From an uncultured Clostridia bacterium (GTDB lineage Bacteria; Bacillota; Clostridia; TANB77; CAG-508): DNA of 64,000 nucleotides. Where the stretch lies: the NCBI GenBank assembly GCA_928721915.1, contig CAKMVZ010000001.1, forward strand, positions 434,001-498,000, given 5' to 3'. Under the pieces are notes generated by a model. It made no database searches and was not told the DNA's origin. It worked only from the letters and a program-made list of their open reading frames with translations. The number at the start of each line of letters is the position of its first letter. Within the stretch, counting starts at the first letter, position 1. Positions 45,550 to 54,524 of this stretch are shown in pieces. The translations under genes were made by a program, and so were the position numbers.

Positions 45550-47124
45550 TTGGAAAAAGAAAATAATGTAGAAATAAAGGAAATCCTAAAAGGACTAGAA
45601 GACATATATGGTCTTGAAAAATGTAAGGACTTAATTAAAAGATACATAGAATATTTGAAATTAAGAAGTGAAGGCAAAATTAATATGGGTAACTATAACA
45701 TTTTAATAAAATGTAAAAATAAATATTCACAGTTAGAGCAATTAGTAGAGATTATAGTTAGATTTTTAAAAAAATATAATATAGCAAATTCATCATATTT
45801 GTATATAGATGAAAGACAGTTAAGAAATATATATAGAATTTCAGACATTGCAGAAAAAGAAATTGTAATAGTCGACTCAAATATAGTAAACTTGTCAAGT
45901 TATCATATGCAAGAACAGTTAAAACAATGTATTAATGATAATAAGAATAAAATTTTCATACTAGTAGATAGAGAAGCACAAAATTTTTGGAAAGAAGATT
46001 TTAAGTCAAAGGAATTATTTTGGACTTTTGAATTTGATGAAGCCTCAGAAGATGACAAAACTAAATATATTAAGCAGGTACTAAAAGAAAATGAAATAAA
46101 AATAGACAATAATTGTAATCTTATTAATGCAATGTCTAATAATGATTATGAAAAAGTGCAAAAGGATTTATTTAATATTATTATAGAGTGTAAATCAAAA
46201 AATATAAATAAAATAACAGACAAAGTCTTAGAAGATTTAGATAAGAGAGAATATTTGAGAATTAGAACAAAAACAAAAAGTACAAATAATAAGAAAACAG
46301 CAATTCAAGAATTAGAAACTATGGAAGGGCTAGAAACAGTTAAAGAACAAATACAACATATTCTTAATTATATTAAGATAAATAAGAATAGAGGTACACT
46401 CCCCTCTTTACATATGTCTTTTGAGGGCAATCCAGGCAGTGGAAAAACAAGTGTGGCTCGAATTATTGGGAAAATATTTGCAGAAGAAAAAATATTATCT
46501 AACAATAAAACATTTGTAGAAATTAATGCAAGAGAATTAGTAGCAAAATATGTTGGTTGGACAGCAGTGCAAACAAAAGAAATTGTGGAAAAAGCAGAAG
46601 GTGGAGTTCTATTCATTGATGAAGCTTATGCTTTGATTAGTGATAAGCAAGGTTTTGAGCAAGAAGCCATAGATACTTTGATAAAACTAATGGAAGATAA
46701 AAGAGATAATATTTGTATCATCTTTGCAGGTTACACAAAAGAAATGCAACAACTTTTTGATATGAACCCAGGTTTTGCAAGCAGAATAAATTTCCATATA
46801 CAGTTTTCAGATTATTCAGAGGAAGAATTATATAATATATTCAGAAAAATGCTAAAACAAGAAAAATATAAATTGTCAAATAACACAAAAGATATATTAA
46901 TAGATTATTTCAAGAAAGAAAAAGCAAAAGAGCATTTTGCAAATGGCAGGTGTGTAAGAAACTTATTTGAGAGAATTAAGTTTGAGCAAGCAGATAGAGT
47001 TGTAACAAATAACACACAAAATATAGATTTAATTAAAAAATGTGATATTGAAAATACAATAAAACAATTAATATTAGAGCAAGTAAATACTAAAAAAGTA
47101 ATAGGATTTTCAAGTAAAAATTAA
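45550..47124 (+). CDS. AAA+ ATPase of the CbxX/CfqX (SpoVK, EccA-like) type
   Basis: 524 residues from a TTG start. The N-terminal half (1-255) is a divergent ATPase-like region with no clear Walker A; the C-terminal half has FEGNPGSGKTSVARIIGK (Walker A, about residue 296), GGVLFIDEAYAL (Walker B), FAGYTKEMQQL, NPGFASRI (arginine finger) and the ANGRCVRNLFER sensor 2, all CbxX-type. These proteins act as remodelling chaperones in secretion, sporulation and defence settings. It sits between two paralogous small genes. Confidence 0.8.
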   Translation: MEKENNVEIKEILKGLEDIYGLEKCKDLIKRYIEYLKLRSEGKINMGNYNILIKCKNKYSQLEQLVEIIVRFLKKYNIANSSYLYIDERQLRNIYRISDIAEKEIVIVDSNIVNLSSYHMQEQLKQCINDNKNKIFILVDREAQNFWKEDFKSKELFWTFEFDEASEDDKTKYIKQVLKENEIKIDNNCNLINAMSNNDYEKVQKDLFNIIIECKSKNINKITDKVLEDLDKREYLRIRTKTKSTNNKKTAIQELETMEGLETVKEQIQHILNYIKINKNRGTLPSLHMSFEGNPGSGKTSVARIIGKIFAEEKILSNNKTFVEINARELVAKYVGWTAVQTKEIVEKAEGGVLFIDEAYALISDKQGFEQEAIDTLIKLMEDKRDNICIIFAGYTKEMQQLFDMNPGFASRINFHIQFSDYSEEELYNIFRKMLKQEKYKLSNNTKDILIDYFKKEKAKEHFANGRCVRNLFERIKFEQADRVVTNNTQNIDLIKKCDIENTIKQLILEQVNTKKVIGFSSKN

Positions 47125-47140
47125 GGTGGTGAAAAATAAA

Positions 47141-47572
47141 ATGTGTCTAAAAACAAATATCAAAAATTTACAAATGGCAAATGATAGAGAATTAAAACTA
47201 GAATGTATAAAAAGATTAGAAATACTAAAATTTGATGAAAAAGTAATAAATGATTTTAAGGTTAAAGACAAATTATATGCAACAAATATATCTAATAAAA
47301 AATTAGTAGATACAACATATAGTGAAATTATACAAGGTATAAAAATATTTGAAAAAAACAACAATGTGAAAATATATCATATAGTTAATATTGAAACAAA
47401 TAATAATATTGTAGTATATTTATTATATGTTAAAAGAAATAAAAAAGAGTGGAAAAATGAAAGAGTAGATTTGAAAAATGGATTTGCAGAAGTTTATTCA
47501 TATGAAGAAAACAGAATATTCAAACATATTGGAATAGAAACAGTATCAGGACAAGTTGTTAAAGTAGTATAG
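47141..47572 (+). CDS. Small protein paralogous to the one at 45117
   Basis: 143 residues from ATG 47141, after AAGGTGG. KLECIKRLEILKFDEKVINDFKV and IYHIVNIE/VVYLLYVKRN align with the protein upstream of the ATPase, with KHIGIETVSGQ near the C-terminus corresponding to KIKKLNGG. Function unknown; inferred adaptor or substrate of the ATPase. Confidence 0.5.
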   Translation: MCLKTNIKNLQMANDRELKLECIKRLEILKFDEKVINDFKVKDKLYATNISNKKLVDTTYSEIIQGIKIFEKNNNVKIYHIVNIETNNNIVVYLLYVKRNKKEWKNERVDLKNGFAEVYSYEENRIFKHIGIETVSGQVVKVV

Positions 47573-47588
47573 AAAGGAATTATCAAAA

Positions 47589-48026
47589 ATGAAAAATAAA
47601 GATAAATTAAAACAAGAAGTTGAAAAAATAGAGAAATCAAAAGATATGGTCAAGGAATATATACAAGATTTTCAAGAAAAATTTAATAAAATTGATAATT
47701 CAAATCAAGTAGATACAAAAGTTTTAAAAAATGTATTTTATGAGTATATAGAACAGACATATAAAACTACAAAAATATCACAATATTTGCTAGATGAAAT
47801 TGTAAAAGTAGAAAAACAGTTACTATCATCATTTAGTAAGAAACAAGAGGAACTATTTGAAATATATAGTTATCTACAAAGTAAATTAGTTGACGACTCA
47901 GCTTTACAAGCATTTATATATTCATATTGTTTTACAAAAGAACTTATTGAAGAAGCAAATAATTACAGTAATTCTAATAATCAGATACAGCAACAAATAC
48001 AAAAACTAAAAGGAAATAAAGTATAA
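47589..48026 (+). CDS. Coiled-coil hypothetical protein
   Basis: 145 residues, 16 bases after the preceding gene. Strongly helical with a heptad-like beginning (KLKQEVEKIEKSKDMVKEYI). No membrane segment or motif. Likely co-transcribed with the ATPase cassette. Confidence 0.5.
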   Translation: MKNKDKLKQEVEKIEKSKDMVKEYIQDFQEKFNKIDNSNQVDTKVLKNVFYEYIEQTYKTTKISQYLLDEIVKVEKQLLSSFSKKQEELFEIYSYLQSKLVDDSALQAFIYSYCFTKELIEEANNYSNSNNQIQQQIQKLKGNKV

Positions 48027-48067
48027 TTATTTAATATTTAAACATAATAAAAAGAGTAAGAATTGAC

Positions 48068-48292
48068 TTACTCATAAATTTCATATTTATAATGATATAT
48101 AGTAGCTTCTACTATTGATAAAACAAAGAAGATTATGACCTCATATGTTATAGTGTATTGCATTGCAGTCAAACATTGATATAGTATAATATTTTGTATT
48201 CCAAAATAAGAAGTTATCATATATGCAATAGAGATATTTATAATAGAAAATATAATAAAAATAAGCAAATCCTTGATTTCTTTTTTAGACAT
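48068..48292 (-). CDS. Small two- to three-helix membrane protein
   Basis: 74 residues, minus strand, with hydrophobic segments covering most of its length (LIFIIFSIINISIAYMIT, IIFFVLSIVEATIYH). A GGGGTGAT ribosome site precedes the ATG. A hairpin at 48054-48075 lies between it and the converging gene. Not recognised. Confidence 0.45.
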   Translation of the reverse strand: MSKKEIKDLLIFIIFSIINISIAYMITSYFGIQNIILYQCLTAMQYTITYEVIIFFVLSIVEATIYHYKYEIYE

Positions 48293-48439
48293 ATAATCAC
48301 CCCCTACTACTTTGTTTTTATTGCTTGAAACAGATTATAGCAAAGTCACACTTGTTTATAAAGTAGCACACAACAACATATTAAAATAAAGTATTACATA
48401 GTATAAAATGCTTTTAAAAGAAGCAAGGAGTGTTATGTA

Positions 48440-48697
48440 ATGAACAAAACAAATAATTTGAATAAGACAGTTATGACAGAAATTGAATTTGGAAATATAA
48501 ATATGAAACTAGATGATATAATGACCACAAGGAATATATCTACTTATGAACTAAGTTCAAAAGCTAATGTAAGATTTCAGACCATAAAGGCTTTAAGAGA
48601 AAATAAAGCTACACGAATAGATTTCAATGTATTAGCAAAACTTTGTTATGTATTAGAGTGCAAAGTTGAAGATTTAATAGAATATACAAATAAATAA
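48440..48697 (+). CDS. XRE/Cro-type transcription regulator (YozG-like)
   Basis: 85 residues. The helix-turn-helix covers about residues 24-60 (LDDIMTTRNISTYELSSKANV, TIKALRENKA) and the end LCYVLECKVEDLIEY is typical of the small YozG-like regulators. A hairpin (48696-48724) follows as a terminator. Confidence 0.8.
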   Translation: MNKTNNLNKTVMTEIEFGNINMKLDDIMTTRNISTYELSSKANVRFQTIKALRENKATRIDFNVLAKLCYVLECKVEDLIEYTNK

Positions 48698-48728
48698 TAG
48701 TAGAGAATAAAAAGCTCTACTATTTATT
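48696..48728 (+). terminator. Terminator of the XRE gene
   Basis: AATAGTAGAG (48696-48705) pairs with CTCTACTATT (48715-48724). Confidence 0.75.
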
Positions 48729-48852
48729 ATTATATTTTTTATATAAAAATAAGTATTGCTTTCAAAGCAGTACTTGAAAAACATTTTATTTAATGATATA
48801 CTCCCTCTAAGATAATGTAAAATTATTTACACAAATGAAAGGGGGATTTTTT

Positions 48853-49257
48853 ATGAGCCAATTAGATGATTTAGAAAGATTAAATAATCTTAGAGAAAGT
48901 GGAACAATAACTAGTAAAGAATTTGACCAAGAGAAACAAAAGATATTAAATTCAGGAAATGTAAATAGCATAAATAAAAATACAGTCAGACTAGATATAA
49001 TAGGCATTGTACTTAGTATATATTCAGTTATTTTAGTTTTTGTATCTTTCTACATACATTTAGGTATTTTTCTATTAGACCTATTGCTAGTTACAGTTTT
49101 AAGTGTAATAGCTTTGCTAATAAATATCAAAGCTAAAAAGCAAGTAGTAGAAAAAAGTATTAAAGTAACATTGGGAATTGGATTAAGTGTAGTAGCACTA
49201 ATATTGTTATTACCATCAATATCTAATTTTTTGACAAATTTTAATTTGTATTTTTAA
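48853..49257 (+). CDS. SHOCT-domain membrane protein 1
   Basis: 134 residues from ATG 48853 (GGGGG upstream). The N-terminal SHOCT domain (DDLERLNNLRESGTITSKEF, about 4-32) is followed by three hydrophobic segments. SHOCT is a short oligomerisation domain. First of three SHOCT genes in tandem. Confidence 0.65.
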   Translation: MSQLDDLERLNNLRESGTITSKEFDQEKQKILNSGNVNSINKNTVRLDIIGIVLSIYSVILVFVSFYIHLGIFLLDLLLVTVLSVIALLINIKAKKQVVEKSIKVTLGIGLSVVALILLLPSISNFLTNFNLYF

Positions 49258-49277
49258 TAAGGAAAGGAACAAAAACT

Positions 49278-49700
49278 ATGAAAAATAAAGTTTTTACAAA
49301 AACAAATTTAATATTATCAGCAGTTACTATTGTTTTATTTATGATTAAATTTTTTGAATTGTTATATTTAGATACAAACTATAATATAAGAGGAACTTAT
49401 GTATGGGGTGATATTGCATTAGGTATATTAATTTTTCTAATATATACAATAATATTTGCATATTTAAGTAGATTAGTAGGAATAAAAAAGGGAATTGAAA
49501 ATGGTTATATTTGGGGATTATGTTTAGGAATTATAGGATTTATTGTAGTATGTGCTTTAAAAGAAGAAACAACAGCAAATTCAGCCAATATAGCAAAAAA
49601 CAATAAGTATGATGAAATAGAAAAATTGCAGAATTTAAAAATTAAAGGAATTTTGACAGATGAAGAATTTGAGAAAGAAAAACAAAAGTTGTTAAATTAA
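49278..49700 (+). CDS. SHOCT-domain membrane protein 2
   Basis: 140 residues with about three membrane helices and the SHOCT motif at the C-terminus (EIEKLQNLKIKGILTDEEFE, about 115-136), the opposite order to protein 1. Starts 20 bases after it. Confidence 0.62.
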   Translation: MKNKVFTKTNLILSAVTIVLFMIKFFELLYLDTNYNIRGTYVWGDIALGILIFLIYTIIFAYLSRLVGIKKGIENGYIWGLCLGIIGFIVVCALKEETTANSANIAKNNKYDEIEKLQNLKIKGILTDEEFEKEKQKLLN

Positions 49701-49714
49701 AGGGGTTTTTTTAT

Positions 49715-50356
49715 ATGGGAAAAATTGAAGATTTAGAAAAGCTACAAAAATTAAAAGAAAATAAAATAATTACAAATGAAGAATTTGAAATTGAAAAGAG
49801 CAAAATTTTAAATGATACAAAAGATAATAAACAAAGCAATTCCCCTATTAAAGTTAAATTTAATTATATTATGGTCATATTTATAATACTAGTTTTTATT
49901 ATAGTTATATACTTATATATTCCCAAAACAGTTAAAGTACCTAATTTAGTTGGTATGACAGTAGAGCAAGCACAAGAAATTACAGAAGATTTAGGATTAA
50001 ATTTAAGGTTAAATAGCAATGGTAGAAATGATGAAATCATAGAGGAACAATTTGGACCAACAGGAGAAGTTGAAAAAGACACAAATATATATGCTAATAC
50101 CAAAGAATATAATGAAAAGAAAGAACAAAATATTACTACAAATAATAAATATATTACACTTGATGAATTTAATAGAATTCAGACAGGTATGACCTATCAG
50201 CAGGTTGTAGAAATAATTGGTGGTGAAGGAACTCTAATAACAGAAGACTCTTATGGTTCTAAATCATATAGTTGGGAGCCAGCTCTAAATAGTGGTATGA
50301 CAACAGTTGTAATGGGTTTCACAAATGGTATTTTAGTAACAAAAATGAAAGTTTAG
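49715..50356 (+). CDS. SHOCT-TM-PASTA-SmpA-like protein
   Basis: 213 residues. SHOCT (EDLEKLQKLKENKIITNEEF, about 5-30), one membrane helix (about 50-68), a PASTA domain (KVPNLVGMTVEQAQEITEDL, about 73-130) and a BLIP/SmpA-type domain (YITLDEFNRIQTGMTYQQVV, about 146-213). PASTA binds cell-wall precursors in related proteins, so the outside part may sense the wall. Third in the SHOCT cluster. Confidence 0.65.
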   Translation: MGKIEDLEKLQKLKENKIITNEEFEIEKSKILNDTKDNKQSNSPIKVKFNYIMVIFIILVFIIVIYLYIPKTVKVPNLVGMTVEQAQEITEDLGLNLRLNSNGRNDEIIEEQFGPTGEVEKDTNIYANTKEYNEKKEQNITTNNKYITLDEFNRIQTGMTYQQVVEIIGGEGTLITEDSYGSKSYSWEPALNSGMTTVVMGFTNGILVTKMKV

Positions 50357-50365
50357 GTGTATAAA

Positions 50366-50734
50366 ATGGAACAAAAGACATTGAAAATGAAAGATATTCT
50401 AATAGCATTAGCAATTACAGCAGTGATAGCAATAATAGCAATATCAATACAAAATGGAATTAAAAATAAATCCCAAATAAGTAGTATGCTTACTAGGTAT
50501 AAAAGTGCATTAACAGTACAAGTTCAGATAGCAGATAAAAATATTAATTGGAAATATGATGAAAAAATATCAGGTAATATGATATACATTTACTTTTATG
50601 CAGAAGATACATACACTAAAAATAATTATGGAGATGGTTATTTTAAAATAAATTTAAAAACTAACACAGTAGATATTTCATCAGATACAGATAAATTAAG
50701 AGAAATTTTAGTAAAAGCCCAAAATTCTATATAG
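50366..50734 (+). CDS. Membrane-anchored hypothetical protein
   Basis: 122 residues from ATG 50366 (AGGTG upstream). One N-terminal helix (about 10-28) and a soluble domain (GNMIYIYFYAEDTYTKNNYG). Probably co-transcribed with the SHOCT genes. Not recognised. Confidence 0.5.
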   Translation: MEQKTLKMKDILIALAITAVIAIIAISIQNGIKNKSQISSMLTRYKSALTVQVQIADKNINWKYDEKISGNMIYIYFYAEDTYTKNNYGDGYFKINLKTNTVDISSDTDKLREILVKAQNSI

Positions 50735-50760
50735 TTCACTATTCTAGTGAGCTATTTTTA
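50732..50760 (+). terminator. Terminator of the SHOCT cluster
   Basis: TAGTTCACTA (50732-50741) pairs with TAGTGAGCTA (50745-50754, one G-T), then TTTTTA. Confidence 0.6.
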
Positions 50761-50791
50761 TATATGAAGAATTTACCTACAATAATATCAC

Positions 50792-50808
50792 TAGTAAAAT
50801 ATTATTAG
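50792..50808 (+). repeat. 17-base direct repeat, copy 2
   Basis: TAGTAAAATATTATTAG, same as 44508-44524. Confidence 0.35.
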
Positions 50809-50833
50809 AGAAATTTATTTGTAGAGGTGAGTT

Positions 50834-51073
50834 ATGATGATTAGTAAGAAAAATGATAAGGAAAAATTAACAGAAGCAACAATAGAAATGTTGCAAGGTC
50901 AAAAAGAAATTGACAATAAGCAAAATTATAATGAAAAGCTAACAAAAGTTGTAGAAAGTTATGTTCAAGATAATAATTTGACAGAATTAATGGACTTGTT
51001 TATATCAATAATTGCAGAAGATGAAATATTAGAACTTTTATCACAATGTGATAGTCAATATGAAATTGTATAG
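50834..51073 (+). CDS. Small acidic hypothetical protein
   Basis: 79 residues with RBS GAGGTGAG. Helical, ends in an acidic EDEILELLSQCDSQYEIV. No motif. Followed by a terminator hairpin. Confidence 0.45.
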   Translation: MMISKKNDKEKLTEATIEMLQGQKEIDNKQNYNEKLTKVVESYVQDNNLTELMDLFISIIAEDEILELLSQCDSQYEIV

Positions 51074-51090
51074 AAAATTTAAAATTGGTA

Positions 51091-51122
51091 TAGAGAATAT
51101 ATAACAGTATTCTCTATTTTTT
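51091..51122 (+). terminator. Terminator
   Basis: TAGAGAATA (51091-51099) pairs with TATTCTCTA (51108-51116), then TTTTTTA. Confidence 0.75.
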
Positions 51123-51281
51123 ATGTCCAAAAAAGTATAGATTTGTGAATATAAAATATTCCCCTATTTTCTTGTTCAAAAAAGTACCTTTTCTCATTTT
51201 TGAATGTTCACAATGCAGATTGGGCTTTTTTGAATATTAGCAGTATAATTAATATAAGGTATTATGATAGGAGGAGATATA

Positions 51282-51896
51282 ATGAAAGAACAAAAAAAGT
51301 ATGGTTATGCAAGAGTAAGTAGTCAAGAACAGAATGGAGCTAGACAAATTCAAGCATTTTTAGACAATGGAATTACGCAAGATAGAATTTTTGTAGATAA
51401 ACAAAGTGGAAAAGATTTCAATAGACAAGAATATCAAACACTAAAAAGGATGCTAAAAGATAGTCCACATAGTTTATTAATAATAATGTCTATTGATAGA
51501 TTAGGAAGAAATTACAAAGAGATAGTAAGAGAATGGCAAGAATTAACAACAGAATGTCAAGCAGATATAAAAGTATTAGATATGCCTTTATTAGATACAA
51601 CACAATATAGAGATTTGCTAGGAACATTTATTAGTGACCTAATTTTACAGGTATTATCATTTGTGGCAGAACAAGAGAGAAAGAATATTAGAACAAGACA
51701 ATCAGAAGGAATTGCAATAGCAAAAGCAAATAAAGTTAAATTTGGTAGACCTAAAACAAAAATACCAGATAATTTTAATGAGGTATATTATAAGTGGAAA
51801 AATGGTGAAATCACAGCAACACAAGCAATTAATGAAACAGGATTAAAAAGAACAAACTTCTACAAGATAGCAAATAGTTTCAATATAAAAATATAA
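51282..51896 (+). CDS. Serine recombinase of the resolvase/invertase class
   Basis: 204 residues from ATG 51282 (GGAGG upstream). YGYARVSSQEQNGARQI contains the catalytic Ser; IIMSIDRLGRNYKEI and SFVAEQERKNIRTRQSEGI complete the small-resolvase domain, and a short helix-turn-helix follows (EITATQAINETGLKRTNFYK). It likely resolves or inverts DNA for the element. Confidence 0.9.
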   Translation: MKEQKKYGYARVSSQEQNGARQIQAFLDNGITQDRIFVDKQSGKDFNRQEYQTLKRMLKDSPHSLLIIMSIDRLGRNYKEIVREWQELTTECQADIKVLDMPLLDTTQYRDLLGTFISDLILQVLSFVAEQERKNIRTRQSEGIAIAKANKVKFGRPKTKIPDNFNEVYYKWKNGEITATQAINETGLKRTNFYKIANSFNIKI

Positions 51897-51926
51897 AATA
51901 GGGAAAGTTCCTACTTCCCTATTTAT
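51897..51926. terminator. Bidirectional terminator
   Basis: AATAGGGAA and TTCCCTATT pair between the two convergent genes. Confidence 0.75.
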
Positions 51927-52611
51927 CAAATTTACTTTTTATAAAATTATCAAGTTGTTTTTCAAAAGCCCTAATAATATTAGTTTTCATATCATCTAAT
52001 TCATAAACTTCTTTATCATTTAAAAAAACTAAAAATTCCTTATAGGACATATTTTTTAATGTATCATCACTATTTTTATCTTGCAATAATTTACTTATAG
52101 TTGTATCAATTTCATTTTCATATTTAGTTAAAAAATCATTTTCATAGATAATATCATTTAATATATCAAAATAAGTATTTTGAATTTGACCACCAAATAA
52201 AGCATTTTGTTTCTTGTATTTTAATATATTATAAGTTTCTTCTTCAATTCCCATTTTTTTTAATAATTCTAATCTTCTCTTTTTATCCTCAGTATTTTCA
52301 GGTAAGAGTTCAGAAACATTGACACCAAATATTTCAGCAAACTTTTTATATTCACCTAGCTTAGTATTAATAGGTGGTGTGCTTTTACCACTTGCATAAT
52401 TTTTTATAGTTTCAATAGGTATATCAGTTTTATCAGATAAATCCTCATAAGTTTCTTGCTTATATGAACTTCTTTCTCCTTCTAGGTTTTTACTATTTAA
52501 TTTTTTACTTGCCACTCTATTATTTATATATATGTTTAAAATCATATTGAAAGGATAATTGCTATATTTTTTATTTTCTTTAAAATCAGAATTTTTGCCT
52601 TTTTTGTTCAT
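51919..52611 (-). CDS. XRE-family regulator with long C-terminal region
   Basis: 230 residues. The helix-turn-helix is around residues 50-100 (YEDLSDKTDIPIETIKNYAS, NTKLGEYKKFAEIFGVNVSE); the rest is helical and acidic without known motif. Divergent to the Rep-like genes at 53038, with a 425-base gap, the usual place for an element's repressor. Confidence 0.72.
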   Translation of the reverse strand: MNKKGKNSDFKENKKYSNYPFNMILNIYINNRVASKKLNSKNLEGERSSYKQETYEDLSDKTDIPIETIKNYASGKSTPPINTKLGEYKKFAEIFGVNVSELLPENTEDKKRRLELLKKMGIEEETYNILKYKKQNALFGGQIQNTYFDILNDIIYENDFLTKYENEIDTTISKLLQDKNSDDTLKNMSYKEFLVFLNDKEVYELDDMKTNIIRAFEKQLDNFIKSKFDK

Positions 52612-53037
52612 AGTACCTCCAAAAATGCAAAATGTGGTATCTACTGATTTCTAAAAAAATATTTGTTATATTCTTCTTAGTTCATTGCAGATTGACACTA
52701 TTGCATTGAATTATAGTTTAATAAAAAAGCAAGCAGTTTATTTAGAACAGCACATTCAAATCATAAACTCTTGCACAGGTTTTAATGTATATATGCTCTC
52801 TTATAAGTAGCATTTACATATTAACTATTAATTATAATATCAAATAGAGCTAGTAATGTCAATCAATTTGCAAAATTAAGGTGGTGAAAAAAATGCCAGA
52901 TAGTAAATTTAAAAAGTGCATTTATCAATAGAGAAAATATATTAAATAAGTCACACTTTTGATAAAAAAATAAAAGTAAAAATCAATAAAAACATACTCT
53001 ATTCATAACTTGGAGGTATGTAAAGGGGGAATTAAAA
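52612..53037. other. Non-coding region before the Rep-like genes
   Basis: No gene of note in 425 bases. A GCAGATTG core occurs in TTCATTGCAGATTGACAC (about 52680) and also in ACAATGCAGATTGGGC (about 51212), hinting at a binding site. A 12-codon ORF at 52893-52931 has a fair ribosome site (AAGGTGG) but is too short to support. An origin of replication here is possible by position only. Confidence 0.3.
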
Positions 53038-53646
53038 ATGCACAATGTAGACACAATAGCGTTGTCAATGAATTGCAGACAATACATAACAGATACAAAG
53101 CTAATTGATTGGAAAAATACTAGCAGGATAAATAAAAAGATTAAATCAAAGTTATACTTAAAATCAGTAGATAAAAATATCAGAAAAGACAGTGTGAATT
53201 CAGATAAAAATGTAAAAAAATATTGGTATGGAAAGTACAAAGATTATAGTTTTGTTTATAATGAGAGATGGAATTATTTAATGATAACAGTTCCACATTT
53301 TCTAGTAGAACAATATACACAATATCAAATAATCAATAATGTTCAGAATATAATAATGGAATATTTTAATTTTAAGCAGCAGGAAATAAATAAAATACAG
53401 TTAAATAGAATAGATATTCATAATGATTTCAAATTTCAAGATAATGAGGAATTGGAGATTATAAAAAATATTCTAAATAAAGCATCAGATAATTTTTACA
53501 CATACAAGAAACAGCTATTGAAAAATGATAGTGAGGGTTACATTTTAGTATATAAGTCTATCAGAAAAAACAGTACATTATTATCAGTAGAAAGAGGGAT
53601 TATAGAAGACAAGTGGGGTGAATTAGAAAATGAGAATTATGAGTAG
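53038..53646 (+). CDS. Possible replication-initiation protein, N-terminal part
   Basis: 202 residues. It begins MHNVDTIALSMNCRQY and contains YLMITVPHFLVEQY and LNRIDIHNDFKF, a pattern resembling gene II/X-type phage or plasmid replication proteins (an RxDxxxD strand). It ends just where the next ORF continues with the family's YNKTKEI region, the two overlapping by 17 bases in +1 frame. No CGG lies at the overlap. Either a split Rep or two coupled genes. Confidence 0.5.
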   Translation: MHNVDTIALSMNCRQYITDTKLIDWKNTSRINKKIKSKLYLKSVDKNIRKDSVNSDKNVKKYWYGKYKDYSFVYNERWNYLMITVPHFLVEQYTQYQIINNVQNIIMEYFNFKQQEINKIQLNRIDIHNDFKFQDNEELEIIKNILNKASDNFYTYKKQLLKNDSEGYILVYKSIRKNSTLLSVERGIIEDKWGELENENYE

Positions 53647-54241
53647 AGCAGAAGAAATTTCAAGTAATTATATAGAAATAACTTTATATAATAAGACAAA
53701 AGAAATAGAACAGAAAATTGCAAATGGTGAAATATCAGACAGTATATTAAAAAAATTTATTAATATATTCAGAACAGAATTAAAAGTTAAGAATGGAAAA
53801 TTAAATTCTAACAAGCAAAAGCAGTTATTTGATAATAAGGATTTAGCTACATATTACAATATTGATATAACAACAAAACTATATAATAAAACAATTCCAA
53901 GAATTTTTGGAATGAATGACTTTTATAGAATAGACATAGCAGAAAAAAAAATTAAAAAAGCAATAGGAATAAGAGATAAAACTAAAAATAATTTGTGTAG
54001 ATTAATCAGATTAGTAAATGAGAAAGGTTATACAGAGGCTAAAAAAATATGGACAGATAAATATTGTGAAGCAACTTTTAGAAATCAAGTAAAGAAGATT
54101 GAAAGTTTAGAAATTAACATATTGACCTATGATAAAAATATAGATGGTCAATATGTAAATGCTCCTAAAATAAAAAATTTTACTCTATTAAAAAATGGTG
54201 TTCCAGAATTTATTGACCAGAAAAATATGCAGACATTTTAA
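53630..54241 (+). CDS. Possible replication-initiation protein, C-terminal part
   Basis: 203 residues. EITLYNKTKEIEQ (the YxK segment) and FRTELKVKNGKLNSNKQ (an RxELRxK-like strand) match the C-terminal half of gene II/X-type Rep proteins, followed by a helical tail. Starts inside the end of the previous ORF (ATG 53630 or 53639). Read with the previous ORF it would make a protein of typical Rep size. Confidence 0.5.
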   Translation: MRIMSRAEEISSNYIEITLYNKTKEIEQKIANGEISDSILKKFINIFRTELKVKNGKLNSNKQKQLFDNKDLATYYNIDITTKLYNKTIPRIFGMNDFYRIDIAEKKIKKAIGIRDKTKNNLCRLIRLVNEKGYTEAKKIWTDKYCEATFRNQVKKIESLEINILTYDKNIDGQYVNAPKIKNFTLLKNGVPEFIDQKNMQTF

Positions 54242-54314
54242 ATTTTGTAAATATTATATAGACCTTTACAAAAGGCAAAAGAGCACAGTACAATGAAAGG
54301 AGAGTTTTTTTACT

Positions 54315-54503
54315 ATGAGAGAAGATTTAAAAATGAGTGAAAGTCAAGTTGAAGCATTTGCTTATGCAATTTATGAAGATATAGATAAATATGTTGATAC
54401 AAAGTCAGATGAATATAATCAGTGGCTACTTTATGAAATTATAGTGGATGCAATCAATGAAATAAGTGATGAGAAACACAAGATGAAAAACAAGTATGAT
54501 TAA
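54315..54503 (+). CDS. Small acidic protein
   Basis: 62 residues with RBS AAAGGAGAG upstream. Helical, acidic (EDIDKYVDTKSDEYNQWLL). No motif. It precedes the large recombinase by 21 bases. Confidence 0.45.
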   Translation: MREDLKMSESQVEAFAYAIYEDIDKYVDTKSDEYNQWLLYEIIVDAINEISDEKHKMKNKYD

Positions 54504-54524
54504 GATGGAAAGGAAGTATGAAAA

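Noticed and set aside
52893..52931. 12-codon ORF with a good ribosome site upstream of the Rep-like genes
   Set aside because: Too short, with no conservation evidence available; mentioned only within the non-coding region entry.
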